From Hordeum vulgare subsp. vulgare (Eukaryota; Streptophyta; Magnoliopsida; Poales; Poaceae): a DNA stretch of 64,000 bases. Positions 46,970-59,302 of this stretch are shown in pieces (positions within the stretch are counted from its first letter, which is position 1; the number at the start of each line of letters is the position of its first letter). The stretch covers positions 434,328,676 to 434,392,675 of the forward strand of contig NC_058521.1 in the NCBI RefSeq assembly GCF_904849725.1, read 5' to 3'. The position numbers were made by a program, and so were the translations under genes. Under the pieces are notes generated by a model. That model searched no databases. It was not told the DNA's origin and saw only the letters and a list, made by a program, of their open reading frames with translations.

Positions 46970-47301
46970 TTACCACCACCGCCGCCGCCGCCAACCCCCC
47001 CCCCCCCCCACCCAACGAAGTGCACGAACGGATACATCAACAGTCCGATGGCGCGCGTCCGACCTGTTGTGGGCGAAGGGGAGTGGAGGCGACTGAAAGA
47101 AGGAGACATAATCACCGTCCGCATCGAAAGATCGGGCCATGGGCGAGATCACCGTCGGCTCAATGGAGATGACGCGAGTCTCCAATGATCCACCCCAAGG
47201 CCAAACATCACAAGGAATGTTCCTCCTGCGCTCGAGGAGCACCACCGCACGAATCGTGGCCAACTCCAAACCAGCCAGCGCACGTGCGCTGATGTCAGCT
47301 A
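46970..47301 (-). pseudogene. LINE ORF1, middle part
   Basis: The minus-strand frame reads ADISARALAGLELATIRAVV, then RRNIPCDVWPWGG, then SFDADGDYVSFF. It resembles the part of plant LINE ORF1 (gag-like, DUF4283-type) after the nucleic-acid-binding fold, with pattern LA.IRAVV.L...R.IP.D. It connects in frame with ...LEIGP at 48920 when the solo LTR is removed. ORF1 binds the LINE RNA. The C-terminal region toward 46645 is degenerate. Confidence 0.7.
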
Positions 47302-48919
47302 TGCTAATGCACAAAAGTCCTTCCAATGGCGCCAGAAACAGGTGTGTCGACGGCACCAGGAATCCTTCAGCTACGGCTACGCCTGAAGGGACTTCCTAGG
47401 CAAGTATGCAAAGGATTTCCCCCGTGGCCTTGGAGCCTTGCGTTGGTGTACCCTTGAAGCAGAAAGGGTGATGTAGCACAATGACGGTAAGTATTTCCCT
47501 CAGTTTGAGAACCAAGGTATCAATCCGGTGGAGGAGTATCTCAAGATCCTGCACAAACACAAAAGCTTGCTCCCAACGCTATGAAGGGGTTGTCAATCCC
47601 TTATAGATTGTTTGCCAAGTGAGAACTGAAAGCAACAAAGTAACAAAGCAAAGTAAAAGCGGAGGTGTAAACGATGGATGTGAATAGACCCGGGGGCCGT
47701 AGTGTTTACTAATGGCTTCTCTCATGAAAGCAAGTAGACGGTGGGTGAACAAATTACTGTCGAGCAATTGATAGAACCGCACAAAGTCGTGACGATATCC
47801 ATGCAATGATTATATCTATAGGCATCACGTCCAAAACAAGTAGACCGATACTTTCTGCATCTACTACTATTACTCCACACGTCGACCGTTATCCAGCATG
47901 CATCTAGTGTATTAAGTCCATAAGAACAGAGTAAGGCCTTAAGCAAGAAGACATGATGTAGAGGGATAATCTCAAACCAATGATAAAAACCCCATCTTTT
48001 TACCCTTGATGGCAACTACTTGATGTGTGCCTTGCTGCCCCTACTGTCACTAGGAAAGGTCACCACATGGTAGAACCCAAAACCAAGCACTTCTCCCATT
48101 GCAAGAATCATAGATCTAGTTGGCCAAACAAAACCCAAGACTCAGAGAGACTTACAAGGATATAAAATCATGCATATAAGAAATCATCAAAGACTCAAAT
48201 ATATATCATAGATAATCTGATCACAAATCCACAATTCATCAGATCTCGACAAACACACCGCCAAAGAGGATTACATCTGATAGATCTCCATGAAGATCAT
48301 GGAGAACTTTGTATTGAAGATCCAAGCGAGAGAAGAAGCCATCTAGCTACCAACTACGGACCCGTAGGTCTGAAGTGAACTACTCACGAGTCATTGGAGG
48401 GGCGATGATGATGATGAAGAATCCCTCCAACTCCAAAGTCCCCTCCGGCAGGGCGCCGGGAAGGGTCTCCAGATGAGATGTCGCGGAAACGGAAGCTTGC
48501 GTCGGCAGAAAAGTATTTTTGAGGCTCCCCTGATTTTTTGCGGAATATTTGGAAATATATAGGCCAAGGATCTAGGTCAAGGGGCGGCCAGGGAGGCCAC
48601 AAGCCCTACCACCGCCGCCTCCCCCCTGGTGGCGGAGTGGGGGCTTGTGGTCTCCCTGGAGCCCTCGTGGCTTGGACCAAAGTCCCACTGATCTTCTTCC
48701 ATTTGGGAAAAAATCATTTCGGGGTTTTTCTTCCGTTTGGACTCCGTTCCAAAATCAGATCTGAAAAGAGTCAAAAACACGGAAAAAACAGGAACTGGCA
48801 CTTGGCACTGAATTAATAAGTTAGTCCCAAAAAGATATAAAAGGTACATAAAACAACCAAAGAAGACAAGATAACCGCGTGAAACCATCAAAAATTATAG
48901 ATACGTTTGAGACGTATCA
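47302..48919 (-). repeat. gypsy family A solo LTR, minus strand, inside LINE ORF1
   Basis: 1618 bp; on the minus strand TGATACGTCTCAAACGTATC at 48919 to GCATTAGCA at 47302, with two PBS-like motifs near the end. Flanks AGCTA and TGGGC do not form a target duplication, although the LINE frame continues across it. Confidence 0.85.
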
Positions 48920-50819
48920 TGGGCCTATCTCCAGGACACGCCCGAATCCCGAGAAAGCCACAGGGATGCAGGTAGAGTTCACAAACTCCGCGGGGAAGCC
49001 CGTGGCCACGAGAAGGGCGTAAAGATGGGCATGCTGCGACACGCGCCCTCGTAGCTCCTCGTGGTGAAGGTCGATGCGAGCCCCCTAATATTCCAGCGAC
49101 TAATGGTTGATGGCATCCTCACGATCCATCAAGGAGGAGAACCTGAGGTAGCACACCCCCACCAACGATGGAACTGTGTCGAATGTGACGTGACCAAGGT
49201 GGCGAAGCATGGCGGCCTACATGGCGCAAGTAGCTTTGATGAAAGTGTTGGGCGGCTCAATGGACACCACCGCAAGGTGCATCATGGCTTCAAGGTCCCC
49301 AGGCGGCATGAAGATGTCCATGGTCTCAGGGCGCTGGGATTACATCACCACAGACACGCCACTGAGGTCAGAGGAGACCTCGGACCCTTAGGAAGAGGCA
49401 GGAGACAACATGCCATGGGACGACGGCGGGTCGCATGGAAGAAGAAGCTCCGGGGAGGGGCTTGATCCCCACCACCGAAAGGGGTGTGCTGAGGATGACC
49501 GAGCAGCACCATTACCGGGGGGACTGCGGCGGCGAACGGGCTACAGCATCAAGCATGATGCCCTTCAGGGATGGAGAGTGTTGACCCCCACGCAATCTCA
49601 TTTCGCCAACGTCGAGGCACCGGGGGGTGAGGCCAAACGAGGACATGGCGCGACCATGGCGGGCGATAGAGGGGAAGGTGGTTTGCATGCGGGGGGCGGA
49701 GGGGGAGGAGTAGGGGGATGGTGGAGCCCGAGGAGAAAGTGGTGGGAGGCGGCCTAGCGGTCGGGCGAGGGGGGCCATGGGGCATGCACGGGAGCTCGCA
49801 CGGTGCCCGGAATGGCTGCAAGGAAATGGGAAGTGGAAAGGCACCTAAAGCTGTCGTCCAGCGAGAGGAGAGCGAGAGGGTTGTGGGGGCGAGAAGGCAG
49901 CAGGGGGAGGGGTAGCAGGGGATAAAAGCGTCGATCGATGTGGGCTCGGGCAGGACTTGCGAGGCCATGCGGGCCCCCACATTCAAGGCCCCATCGCTGT
50001 CGAGGTCAAATACCGGAGCGGCCGCGGCGGGGGGGGCAGCGTAGAGACCCCTGGGTCAGGAGCAGAACAAGCACCCCCCAGTGACAGCCGAATTGCACCC
50101 AGCCATACCGACATGACCCCCTACCCATTAGGAGGCGACACGGGCACATAAAGGGACCCCAGGAGGAGAGGCAGCGGGCACGACCTAGGCGGCATGGGGC
50201 GACGTTGAGCCGAAAGGCTACTAGCGCGCCAATGCCCATTGAAGCGACACTTAAATGCGGCAGGTGGGCCGGGCGCGCCGAGCTCCAGCGCCACCGCTGT
50301 CGCCGCGCGCGCAGCCTCCACCAACAGGTGGATCTAAAGTTTCACAGCCGCAGAAGCACCGACGTCGGACTCAGCCATGAGACGCATGACGGCGTCGAAC
50401 GCCACCTCGACCGAGAGGCTCGACCTGCACCGCGGTGAGGCGGGAAGGACGAACGCAGAAGAAGTAGGACAGCAGGGTGGACACGGTCACGACGGAGAAA
50501 AGGGGCGCATGTGCCGGAGACGATACCGAGACACTCCCCGAGGGGAGAGCGGCGACAGAGGATGCGACAGAAGCCACCCCGTGGCGTAGAGAGGAGGAGA
50601 CCCGCTGTTGGAAAGCCTTACTGGACCAGGGACCACCCAGAACTTCCGCACGTCGGCGCGAGCCGTCGCACCATCGGAAGGGCCATCATGTCGGCTGCCA
50701 AGGGCTGGGGCAGATGGAGGTGTGGTGGGGCGGTAGCTAAGTGGCGGAGGGAGCAGCATAGATGGTGGGAGCGGAGGTTGTGGTGGTGGAGGAGGCGGCG
50801 ACGGGGAATCGCGTGGCAC
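48920..50819 (-). pseudogene. LINE fragment 4: ORF1 5' part
   Basis: The minus strand shows DLEAMMHLAVVSIEPPNTF, then LVGVCYLRFSSLMDREDA, then LLVATGFPAEFVNSTCIPV and FGRVLEIGP. This is the usual ORF1 order in Triticeae LINEs: a fold binding nucleic acid, then a block equivalent to 'F.V...LEGIPAHAW', then an 'EI.P' motif. Near 50210-50265 FKCRFNGHWRAS is a decayed zinc-knuckle-like segment. A Pro-rich start at 50819 (MPRDSPSPPPPPPQP) may be the ORF1 N-terminus. There are many frameshifts and stops. The GC-rich sequence makes long meaningless frames on the plus strand. The LINE 5' end probably lies between 50820 and 51000. Confidence 0.7.
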
Positions 50820-51000
50820 ATCGCAAGAGCCCGCACCCCGCCCATCTTTCTCTACCTCGCGTCATATATATGTCCGTTCTTATATTTGAACATTGTTCAC
50901 GGACATGATATGAGAGGAAAGAGAGAAGATGGAACCATGCATGTGATTGAAAGGAGATAGAAAGGAGGGTACCTTGTATGTGATTAGTCACGTGCATGTC

Positions 51001-52080
51001 CAGACTCTAATAAAGCTTTCCTACGTTTATCTTTAAAATACCAGAATTTAGACGTTCAGGCAGTTTTACAAACTAATACATGTCTCGAGTGGATTGGAAC
51101 AATGAACAAATGTGTTCGATCGGGCATATACCGATGCTTTACACGTCTCCCTTGGAGATGCCTTAAGTAGAGATTGCAACCGACGATTCATGAACCCGTA
51201 GGGAAGAGATATGATTTGTGTTGTATATGTGATCGGGCATCGAGGCCCTCGCGTGTCCTCATTTATCCATCGTTGTTTCCGATTTTCAGTCTTTCATATT
51301 TTTAAATAAAAAGTTTAAATCAAGTTTTGTTTTTATATTCTTTCTCTTTTTTAAAAAAAAAAGAAAGAATATAAAAACAAAACTTGATTTAAACTTTTTA
51401 CTTGACTAGGGATTTTAAATAAGAGACATTCTAAATACGTTTTGCCGAGTTTTAAAGTTGCTATTAAGTTTTAGCTTATAAACTTAGTACAAGTGATCGA
51501 CAAAATCAAAACTTTAGTACATGTGACTGACAATATATTGCTTAAAGTTTCTACTCTGAAACTTGATACGAGCAACTGTGAAAATTGTAAGTTCTCAGAT
51601 GCAGAATTGTAAGTTCCAAAAAACAAATAGTTGGCCGTGCTCTAATGCGAGATCCAATTACTTTACAGATTGTGAGGCAATCAACCGCCTAAGCATGGCT
51701 GGACAGATGCGTGTCCCCTCCGAATTTCCGGCCGGAAGGCGAGCGTTTAAATTAACAACAAATCTTTCAGAAATATTATATCTGTAGCTTTTCAAATTGT
51801 TTAAAACACACCATAAATTTTGGAGGCTATGCACAACGTCGTTTTGTCATACACGTCGTCCATAAACTTACCTCTCTTTTTCTTTTTCCTTTCCTTTTTC
51901 TTTGCATCAACTCAATATTCACTTCATTTCTATCCCATTCAAAGGCCACTTGGGTAGTGGTCCGATCCGGCTATTAATGTTGTATATTATGTTATGGTCC
52001 CTAGTCCCCACGGTCCGTACATGACGGAATCCAACTTGGGAAAATCGTGTGAAGGTCCAAAGAGAAAATCTCAGTGATGC
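51001..52080. other. AT-rich unassigned stretch right of the LINE
   Basis: No gene or known element seen apart from the hairpin at 51307-51400. This may be the older chromosomal sequence into which the LINE inserted. Confidence 0.4.
51307..51400. repeat. perfect inverted repeat, 39-bp arms
   Basis: 51307-51345 is the exact reverse complement of 51362-51400 (arms contain GTTTAAATCAAGTTTTG), with a 16-bp spacer of CTTTTTT and A-run. No convincing target duplication was found. Could be a small foldback element, a relic of replication slippage, or a hairpin RNA locus. Confidence 0.9.
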
Positions 52081-52082
52081 TA

Positions 52083-52314
52083 CTCCCTCCATCACGGTTT
52101 TAAAAACACGGTTAAATTTACGTGCGTTTTCATAATAAACAAGGTATAAGGCACATTACATTTACTCCTAGTAACTAATTAGTATTTTGATGTACTATTT
52201 TTTATCTATATGCATAGTGTGAATGTTATTTTTGAACTCATCTCACAGTCAATCAATAACCACCTTGGTTCTAGAGAATTTTCAAAAACGCCTTCTAAAC
52301 CGTGATGGAGGAAG
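52083..52314. mobile_element. Stowaway (Tc1/mariner-type) MITE
   Basis: 232 bp, starts CTCCCTCCATCACGGTTT and its other end in reverse starts CTTCCTCCATCACGGTTT, flanked by TA on both sides (52081-52082, 52315-52316). Canonical Stowaway features. Confidence 0.92.
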
Positions 52315-52316
52315 TA

Positions 52317-54106
52317 TTATGTGTATTATGCTCTATTATTGGTATGTTGTTTTGTCTTTCTCGGAAAGGGAAAGCCAAAAGGATACTAATTACAGCTGGT
52401 CCTTGTGAGGGCATAATATTAAAATCTAGTCGAGGCATCAAGCATGCATCCAAGAACAAAAAAAGGAAGAAAAGCAACGCGCCTGAAAACTTGCAACAGA
52501 CATCAGCAACTCCACCTTCCTTACAACATAAGAGTTGCGAGAAAGGCTCTCCGAAACCCACACATTCGAAGTGGAAACAACGCTCAAGCCCCGCTGTGGG
52601 ATCTGACCAGTACACATCAAATATTGGGTTTTCACCCTAGAGATCATGTCTTAGCAGATTCTAGAGCAATTGTTCTAACAAAGACATGATGAAGAAACAC
52701 GTCAATTGTCTGGTGTAGCCATAGAATGACAGGCGTAGGGTTTTCACCCACGAGATCGAGACCTGATTCTCGAAGAGCGCCGCCAAAGCGAAAACATCAT
52801 GTGTTGCCACCAGGTTTGCCAAAGAAAATAGAGTACGAAAAGGCATCCACACGGCATGATCATGAAAAATTGAAATTGAAATTGTTATTTCGTATTAATG
52901 TTTAGAGATAGCCTCTTGCATGCACATTCTTGGTATAGAGATGACAACACAATCAAATCTACTGGCTGGACAAAATGTCACAGAAGGCAAAGGGTTAAAA
53001 ATCTCTGAGAGCCATCTCAAGCGCACACAGACCGACAATGACAATGACACCGAGACATGGTGAAAACGTCATGTGTGATGCAGGTTGTAGCCACACTACC
53101 CCAAATCCGTCGATGCACGTTTCTGGTTGCCCATGTCATTGGCATTTCGTCACTGCCACTGTGAACCAGACCCGATCCGCCGCTAGATCATGTATCCATG
53201 TGGGATGTAATCGATCATGCAGTCACGCTTATGGTTGGAGCTGGCTGGTGATCTAAGACGATATTTTTCCTTCCTCATTGAAGATTATTTTTCATTAATT
53301 ATCCTTCATAGGATAGAATAGTCCAGAGACATATGTGTACTAAATAATAGATATACATTATTTGCAATTTATTTTCTACTCACGTGAATATAAGGTGACC
53401 CAAAACAACTTATATTTTGTAAAATAATATAATATATAACAATCAGTAAGAAATATATTGGCATTTTTAATGAACATGTGTGGATTATTACATTGACTCA
53501 AGAGAAGTGGCAAAGGTAATTGAACCTAGATGAGCATGTGCGGAAGCATGTGGAGACATAATATTGTACTAGTCATGGAATACAACTACAATACATTTAT
53601 TTATAAGGTTGGTTGAAGTAAGAGAACCACATGGTTTGGCTACATGACTTCAATTTTTAGATTTAGTTTTTGGCGGAACATTTCTCAAAAATATATTGGT
53701 AGGAAGATAAAATAAACGATGAAGAGTCCAAGAGAGACATCGATTTATTTGTATGCAAATCTATGATTTCAAGTGGCGGACCACATATCTCACATCAATG
53801 TTAACGTATCATCCACATGGGCTTAACCATCAAAAACCTAATGATTTAATCAATTCTTTCGAGACCATATTACTACAACCTTTCCTTTTTATCTTAAATT
53901 ATGAATGCATGCATACAGTTGGACTTTCATTAGGATCCATTTTATTGACAAAATTTATCACTACTTTAGCTACTTTTATAGCTTAAAGTAAATAAAAATA
54001 TAGGCATCAACCATCTGTTTCAGAATAGCTATCTAGATACAAATAACCATTGGGGAAATTATATCTAGTACAATATAGTGCAGTAAATTTAGCCATCTAT
54101 ATGCGC
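52317..54106. other. unassigned stretch
   Basis: Several short frames, none with a recognised domain. The motif GGGTTTTCACCC occurs twice (near 52626 and 52740). The remainder from 53270 is AT-rich. Confidence 0.35.
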
Positions 54107-54114
54107 GGTTCATC

Positions 54115-55299
54115 AGATTTTTTCACTATTTTAATCCATAAGACGTAAATAATTCAGAGAATGAACTCGATCTGAAAGTATTTCCGGATCTGACCCATTT
54201 AGAAACGCCAGAGCCCGTGGCGTTGCTGCTCCACGTTTGTAAAAACGTCAGACTACCGTGGTGTTTTTGGTCCACATTCAAACGGCAATTTATCATGAGT
54301 TGCAGCCTCACGCCGAAACACCAATGACAAACGTCCTACCGCGCAGAACCAACATCTGCATCTGAGCAGCAGCATGGGGCTTTCTCCATCTGCCATCTGC
54401 CATGGAGCAGCGCGAAGGACGTCACAAGACGAGCTAGTGCTAGGCGCGGCCGTAGTGTGGTGTGTGCACCCTGCCACCGGTCCTATCGGCGCGTGGGACA
54501 CCGAACTAACTCCCTGTAGGCACGCAGGCTACCAGTTAATTAGGTCAGCATGCATGCATGCATGGATGCTCGGCCGCTCGCTCATCATAAACTAGGCACA
54601 GGAATATAATCTGGCAAAGATAGATAAAGAGATGCGACGCAGAATGCACAAAGGCACGTACGTACGGCCATGCCCTTTGCACTGCTGCTGCTAGCTTGAT
54701 TGAGATGGTGCTAACCAGCTCGAGTTAGGCTGGACTGACAGGGATGGCCGCGTGGGTGGTCCATCGGGCAGTAGGCCGGTTCGGAAGAGAGCAGACGCCG
54801 TACCGGACGGGCAGGCACCGAACGACGCGCGCGTGCGCTGCACTGCACTGCGCCGGGCCGATGCCAGTCGAGGAGGACCCCGCGCGCGCGCCGATAGGAC
54901 CGGTGGCAGGGGGCACGCACCACACTGCGGCCGCGCCTAGCACTAGCTCGTCTTGTGACGTCCTTCGCGCTGCTCCATGGCAGATGGCAGATGGAGAAAG
55001 CCCCATGCTGCTGCTCAGCTGCAGATGTTGGTTCTGCGCGGTAGAAACGTTCATGGCGTTTGTCACCTCGGTGGCAACGTCAAAGTCATTGGCGTTTCGG
55101 TCTGAGGCTGCAACGCATGCTAGACTGACGTTCCAATATGGATCAAAAACATCACGGTAGATTGACGTTTTTATGTGGAGCAGCAATGCCACGAGCTCTG
55201 ACGTTTTTAAAAGGGTCAGATTCGAAAATACTTTTAAACGAGTTTATTCTATGAATTATTTACGTCTGTCTTATGGGTTAAAACAGTGAAAAAAAACCA
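54115..55299. mobile_element. MULE-like element with long terminal inverted repeats
   Basis: 1185 bp. Left arm 54115-54493 and right arm 54887-55299 are imperfect inverted repeats of about 380-410 bp (for example TTTTTTCACTATTTTAATCC against TTTTTTCACTGTTTTAACCC). Direct repeats GGTTCATC flank it (54107-54114, 55300-55307), 8 bp exact or 9 bp with one mismatch, in the range for Mutator-like elements. The 390-bp centre is GC-rich on its right side and has no transposase, so it is non-autonomous. Assignment to MULE rests on TIR length and duplication size. Confidence 0.7.
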
Positions 55300-55307
55300 G
55301 GTTCATC

Positions 55308-56840
55308 TAGCTATTCATGAAACGAATGGCGAAGTAAAGTAGTATACATCAGCACTGTAGAGTCAGCTGAAACCTACAGAGATCCATTAAGCCTAGGTTG
55401 CTAGGTCTCATAAAATATAAGGTACATAATTGTATAGGGAGTGGATGGTCTAGGAATTGACGAGTTATGCTATATGTGTGAATTTGTATGGATTTATCAG
55501 GTAAGAACGACAATGTAATTCACAAAAATGTTTATATTTTTCATCTTTAAGACATTTCTAAAGTACTCGCATAAAGTATATTCCTAGTTAAGGGATTGAT
55601 AAAGCTAAAAATTCCTTAAATTTAAGACTTCCATTGGTATCTTCATAGATGGGTGATATCGGCACCGGACAACCTTAGAAAGCGTAATTTCAAGGAAATA
55701 TAATTTATGTGTTTAAAAGTAGATTTTATATCTCCATTGGAGGCTATATAGTCATATATGCGTCGACTCTATATGTCGTCTTTTGTTTCAGCGTATAGAG
55801 AAGAGGGATCTTCTTATGGCAGCATGTATAACTAGCTGGAGAGAGAAGTCAAGGAGGTTTTGGTCTGAATGGATGACGGTTTAGCAGTCGGATCAGTCTA
55901 CCAATACATTCAGATGTATCCGTTTCGTCGAAGTATGTCATCATACTGTCGGTGCGATCGGTATTGGTTTCCACCATGCGCATCTTGTTATGCAAAGTCT
56001 AATGTGTACTTACTAAAGGTTAAATAGTTAAAGGGAATGTGATATTCCAAGCCCATTTGGGCTCAAGTCCTGATGTTCATATTATATTTGAATATCTTTT
56101 AAGACCTTTATCAATGCGTATTAAATGGAAGGAGATATTTCCATTGAATATTAAATGTCTACTATGACTTCATAAATTTAAAAATAATATGTCAGTTTAA
56201 TTTTTAGAAGGTGTTTACAGAAATAGATTATGCGTGTATGCGTTTATAGGAATGAATTTATACGCGTATATATAAGAGCAACTTCAATGGGGCGATCCGT
56301 TTCGTCCGCGGTCGTCCGTTTGAGACCGCACGGACAAAAATAATGAGCCAACACGCGGATCCATTGCTAAAAAGCGTCCGCTTAACGTCCGCGTCGATCC
56401 ATTTTCGGCTCAAATTTGGGATTGGAATGGGTCTGCGCGGACGCGAAACGGGTCTCTCGGTGTCCGCATGTGGCCGGCCTGACCCACTTGTTACACAACC
56501 AACCAGCCACCTCTACCTGTTTATTTTATTCGCTGGCCCATCCCCACCGTCTTCCTTTCATTATTATATTATCACAATGTTGTCATCCACTTGCTTATCG
56601 TTGGGTGCATATGTTGATCCATTTAAAAAAAACAGACATGAACAGACCGACGAACGACCCAAACGGATGAAAAGCGAATAAAATAGCCGTCCGTTTGGAT
56701 CGATTGCGTTTATGCTATGTTAAAAAATCTAATGTACACTTTACAAATTTGTATTCTCTTTACCGAAAATCGTAAAGTGGTGTATTTGGAGTGTAAAAAC
56801 CGAGAAATGTGCCATGCATTTCCGGACATAGAGTGCTGCC
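55308..56840. other. unassigned stretch with a possible degenerate MITE at 56275-56725
   Basis: AT-rich without a gene. Between about 56275 and 56725 CGTCCGTTT-type motifs occur in inverted orientation near both edges, a pattern known from small Triticeae DNA elements, but no clean TIR or target duplication was found. Confidence 0.3.
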
Positions 56841-56843
56841 TAA

Positions 56844-57115
56844 GACTGACCATAGTGAGGTATCATAGCTAGTAACATAGTCTTGGAACTAGCAGACATG
56901 GTGATATGGCAAGTAATTAAAGAAGAGAGAGAGGATTAGAGTAACATAGATAGATACTGTAACATGTTAAATGTTATGCTATTATGTGTCATGCATGTCA
57001 ATAAATGAGATCATCTATAATACTAGTTTATGTTACTATGCACTATGAAGATAGTATCATACAATACTAACATATACATAGTACTACTATATGTTACTTT
57101 CCACTATAAGCAGCC
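56844..57115. mobile_element. Tourist-like (PIF/Harbinger) MITE
   Basis: 272 bp; starts GACTGACCATAGTGAG and ends CACTATAAGCAGCC (reverse GGCTGCTTATAGTG), with TAA on both sides (56841-56843, 57116-57118). The interior has repeated TAGTAACATAG-type motifs typical of this MITE group. Confidence 0.72.
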
Positions 57116-57118
57116 TAA

Positions 57119-58073
<955 letters not shown>

Positions 58074-58343
58074 CAAAAGGGTCCGTTTGTTGTAATGGGA
58101 GAAAAAAATACCACATGTTTTTAATCTTTTTATAATAATTTTGATTTACCTATACCTAATAATAAAGCGGCTATTGCTTCTGTCGGAAAACCCACCACGG
58201 CATTTTTATAAAAAAGCCCTTATAATTTTTGTTATTCAACCCGCGCTCCATCATTTATCTGCAATGCAAAAGAAAAAAATGATTCGCTGCAAAAATTATA
58301 CCCGTACGCATCGCCTCCTCCCGTCGACCGTGGGCCACCTGGC

Positions 58344-58640
58344 CTGTGCCCAGGCCGCCGCCACACCACTTGCCGCCGCGGCCGACCTCAACCGCCATCG
58401 CTGCCGATCTCAATCCACCCGCCTCCGCGTTTGTATCTCTCCCCGCTCACTGCCCCCGTTGCGGCGCTCGAGCGCATCACATCGACCCTGATCCATCCTG
58501 GTCTGTGCCCAGGCCGCTGCCACACCACTCACCGCCGCGGTCGACCTCAACGACCACTGCTGTCGATCTCAACCCGCCCGCCTCCGCGGTCGTACCTCTG
58601 CCCGCTTGCTGCCCCTGTTTCGGCGCTCAAGCACAGCTTC
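58344..58640 (+). repeat. tandem duplication inside the Helitron cargo (period 159 bp)
   Basis: 58344-58502 and 58503-about 58640 both begin CTGTGCCCAGGCCGC and share CGCCGCGG and GATCTCAA blocks. Also present in the outer Helitron (about 59885-60175), so the duplication predates the split of the two copies. Confidence 0.75.
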
Positions 58641-59271
58641 TGGATCAAATCAACGCGACAGCTACAACGACTTGGGATGATGCATCTGCTCGATGCAGAA
58701 CAGCGGCGGCGCGCGGATAAGGCGCGGCGGAGTGAACTACTTGCAGGTGGAGGCGGGCCTCCATGGCTCACACGGGGAACTCCGAGGTTATGGCGCGGCA
58801 ACGGCGACTCCTTATGGCCAGATAGAGGCGCCTAACCCTTGCTCCCCTCATCGTATCCCCTCCTCCGGCAGGAACTCATCATCTAGTGAGATCCCCTCCC
58901 CATGCCCCCAACCGCGTGCCAAGCACCGACAAGAAACTTTGTTTTGTGGGGATTTGTTTGCTGATGAATGAATGTATTGAATGTAAGATTGCATTGTTGT
59001 AGAGAGAGAATGGAACACCACCTTTAGTTTGTCATCTCATCCCACATTCTCTACCCCATGAGTGAAATAAGATAATAGTCCCTTGATCAATTCACGTAGC
59101 CTCTTTGTTTTGCTTTGCTTGTCCCGCTCAATTTCTCATCATGGTGGAATTAACAATGACGGGTTGATTTCTCAACAAAATAGGATAGGACTGACTACAT
59201 TAGTTAGTTAGCTTATTATTTTAATAAATCAAAATGATTATAAAAGATTAAAAGCGTGTGATATTTTTTTC

Positions 59272-59302
59272 TCCCGTTGCAACGCACGGGCCCTTTTGCT
59301 AG
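59272..59302 (+). other. Helitron 3' terminus (hairpin + CTAG) of the inner copy
   Basis: CCCGT and ACGGG arms around TGCAACGC, then CCCTTTTGCTAG and T. Classic grass Helitron ending. Confidence 0.88.

Larger units (their letters stand above)
58149..59302 (+). mobile_element. inner short Helitron (plus strand)
   Basis: Starts CCTATACCTAATAATAAAG after A (58148) and ends with hairpin CCCGTTGCAACGCACGGG, then CCCTTTTGCTAG (59299-59302), then T. 1154 bp, about 90% identical to the outer copy by eye. No Rep/helicase; the interior carries a GC-rich duplicated segment, probably captured host sequence. The first base of the expected TC start is C here. Confidence 0.9.

Noticed and set aside
49061..50960. 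Long plus-strand frames at 49061-49465, 49410-49757 and 50511-50960
   Set aside because: They lie antisense to LINE ORF1 in GC-rich DNA; the minus-strand translation matches LINE ORF1 patterns, the plus-strand ones match nothing recognised.
56275..56725. Harbinger-type MITE with CGTCCGTTT motifs
   Set aside because: Motifs suggest it, but no clean terminal repeat or target duplication could be set; mentioned only as possible.
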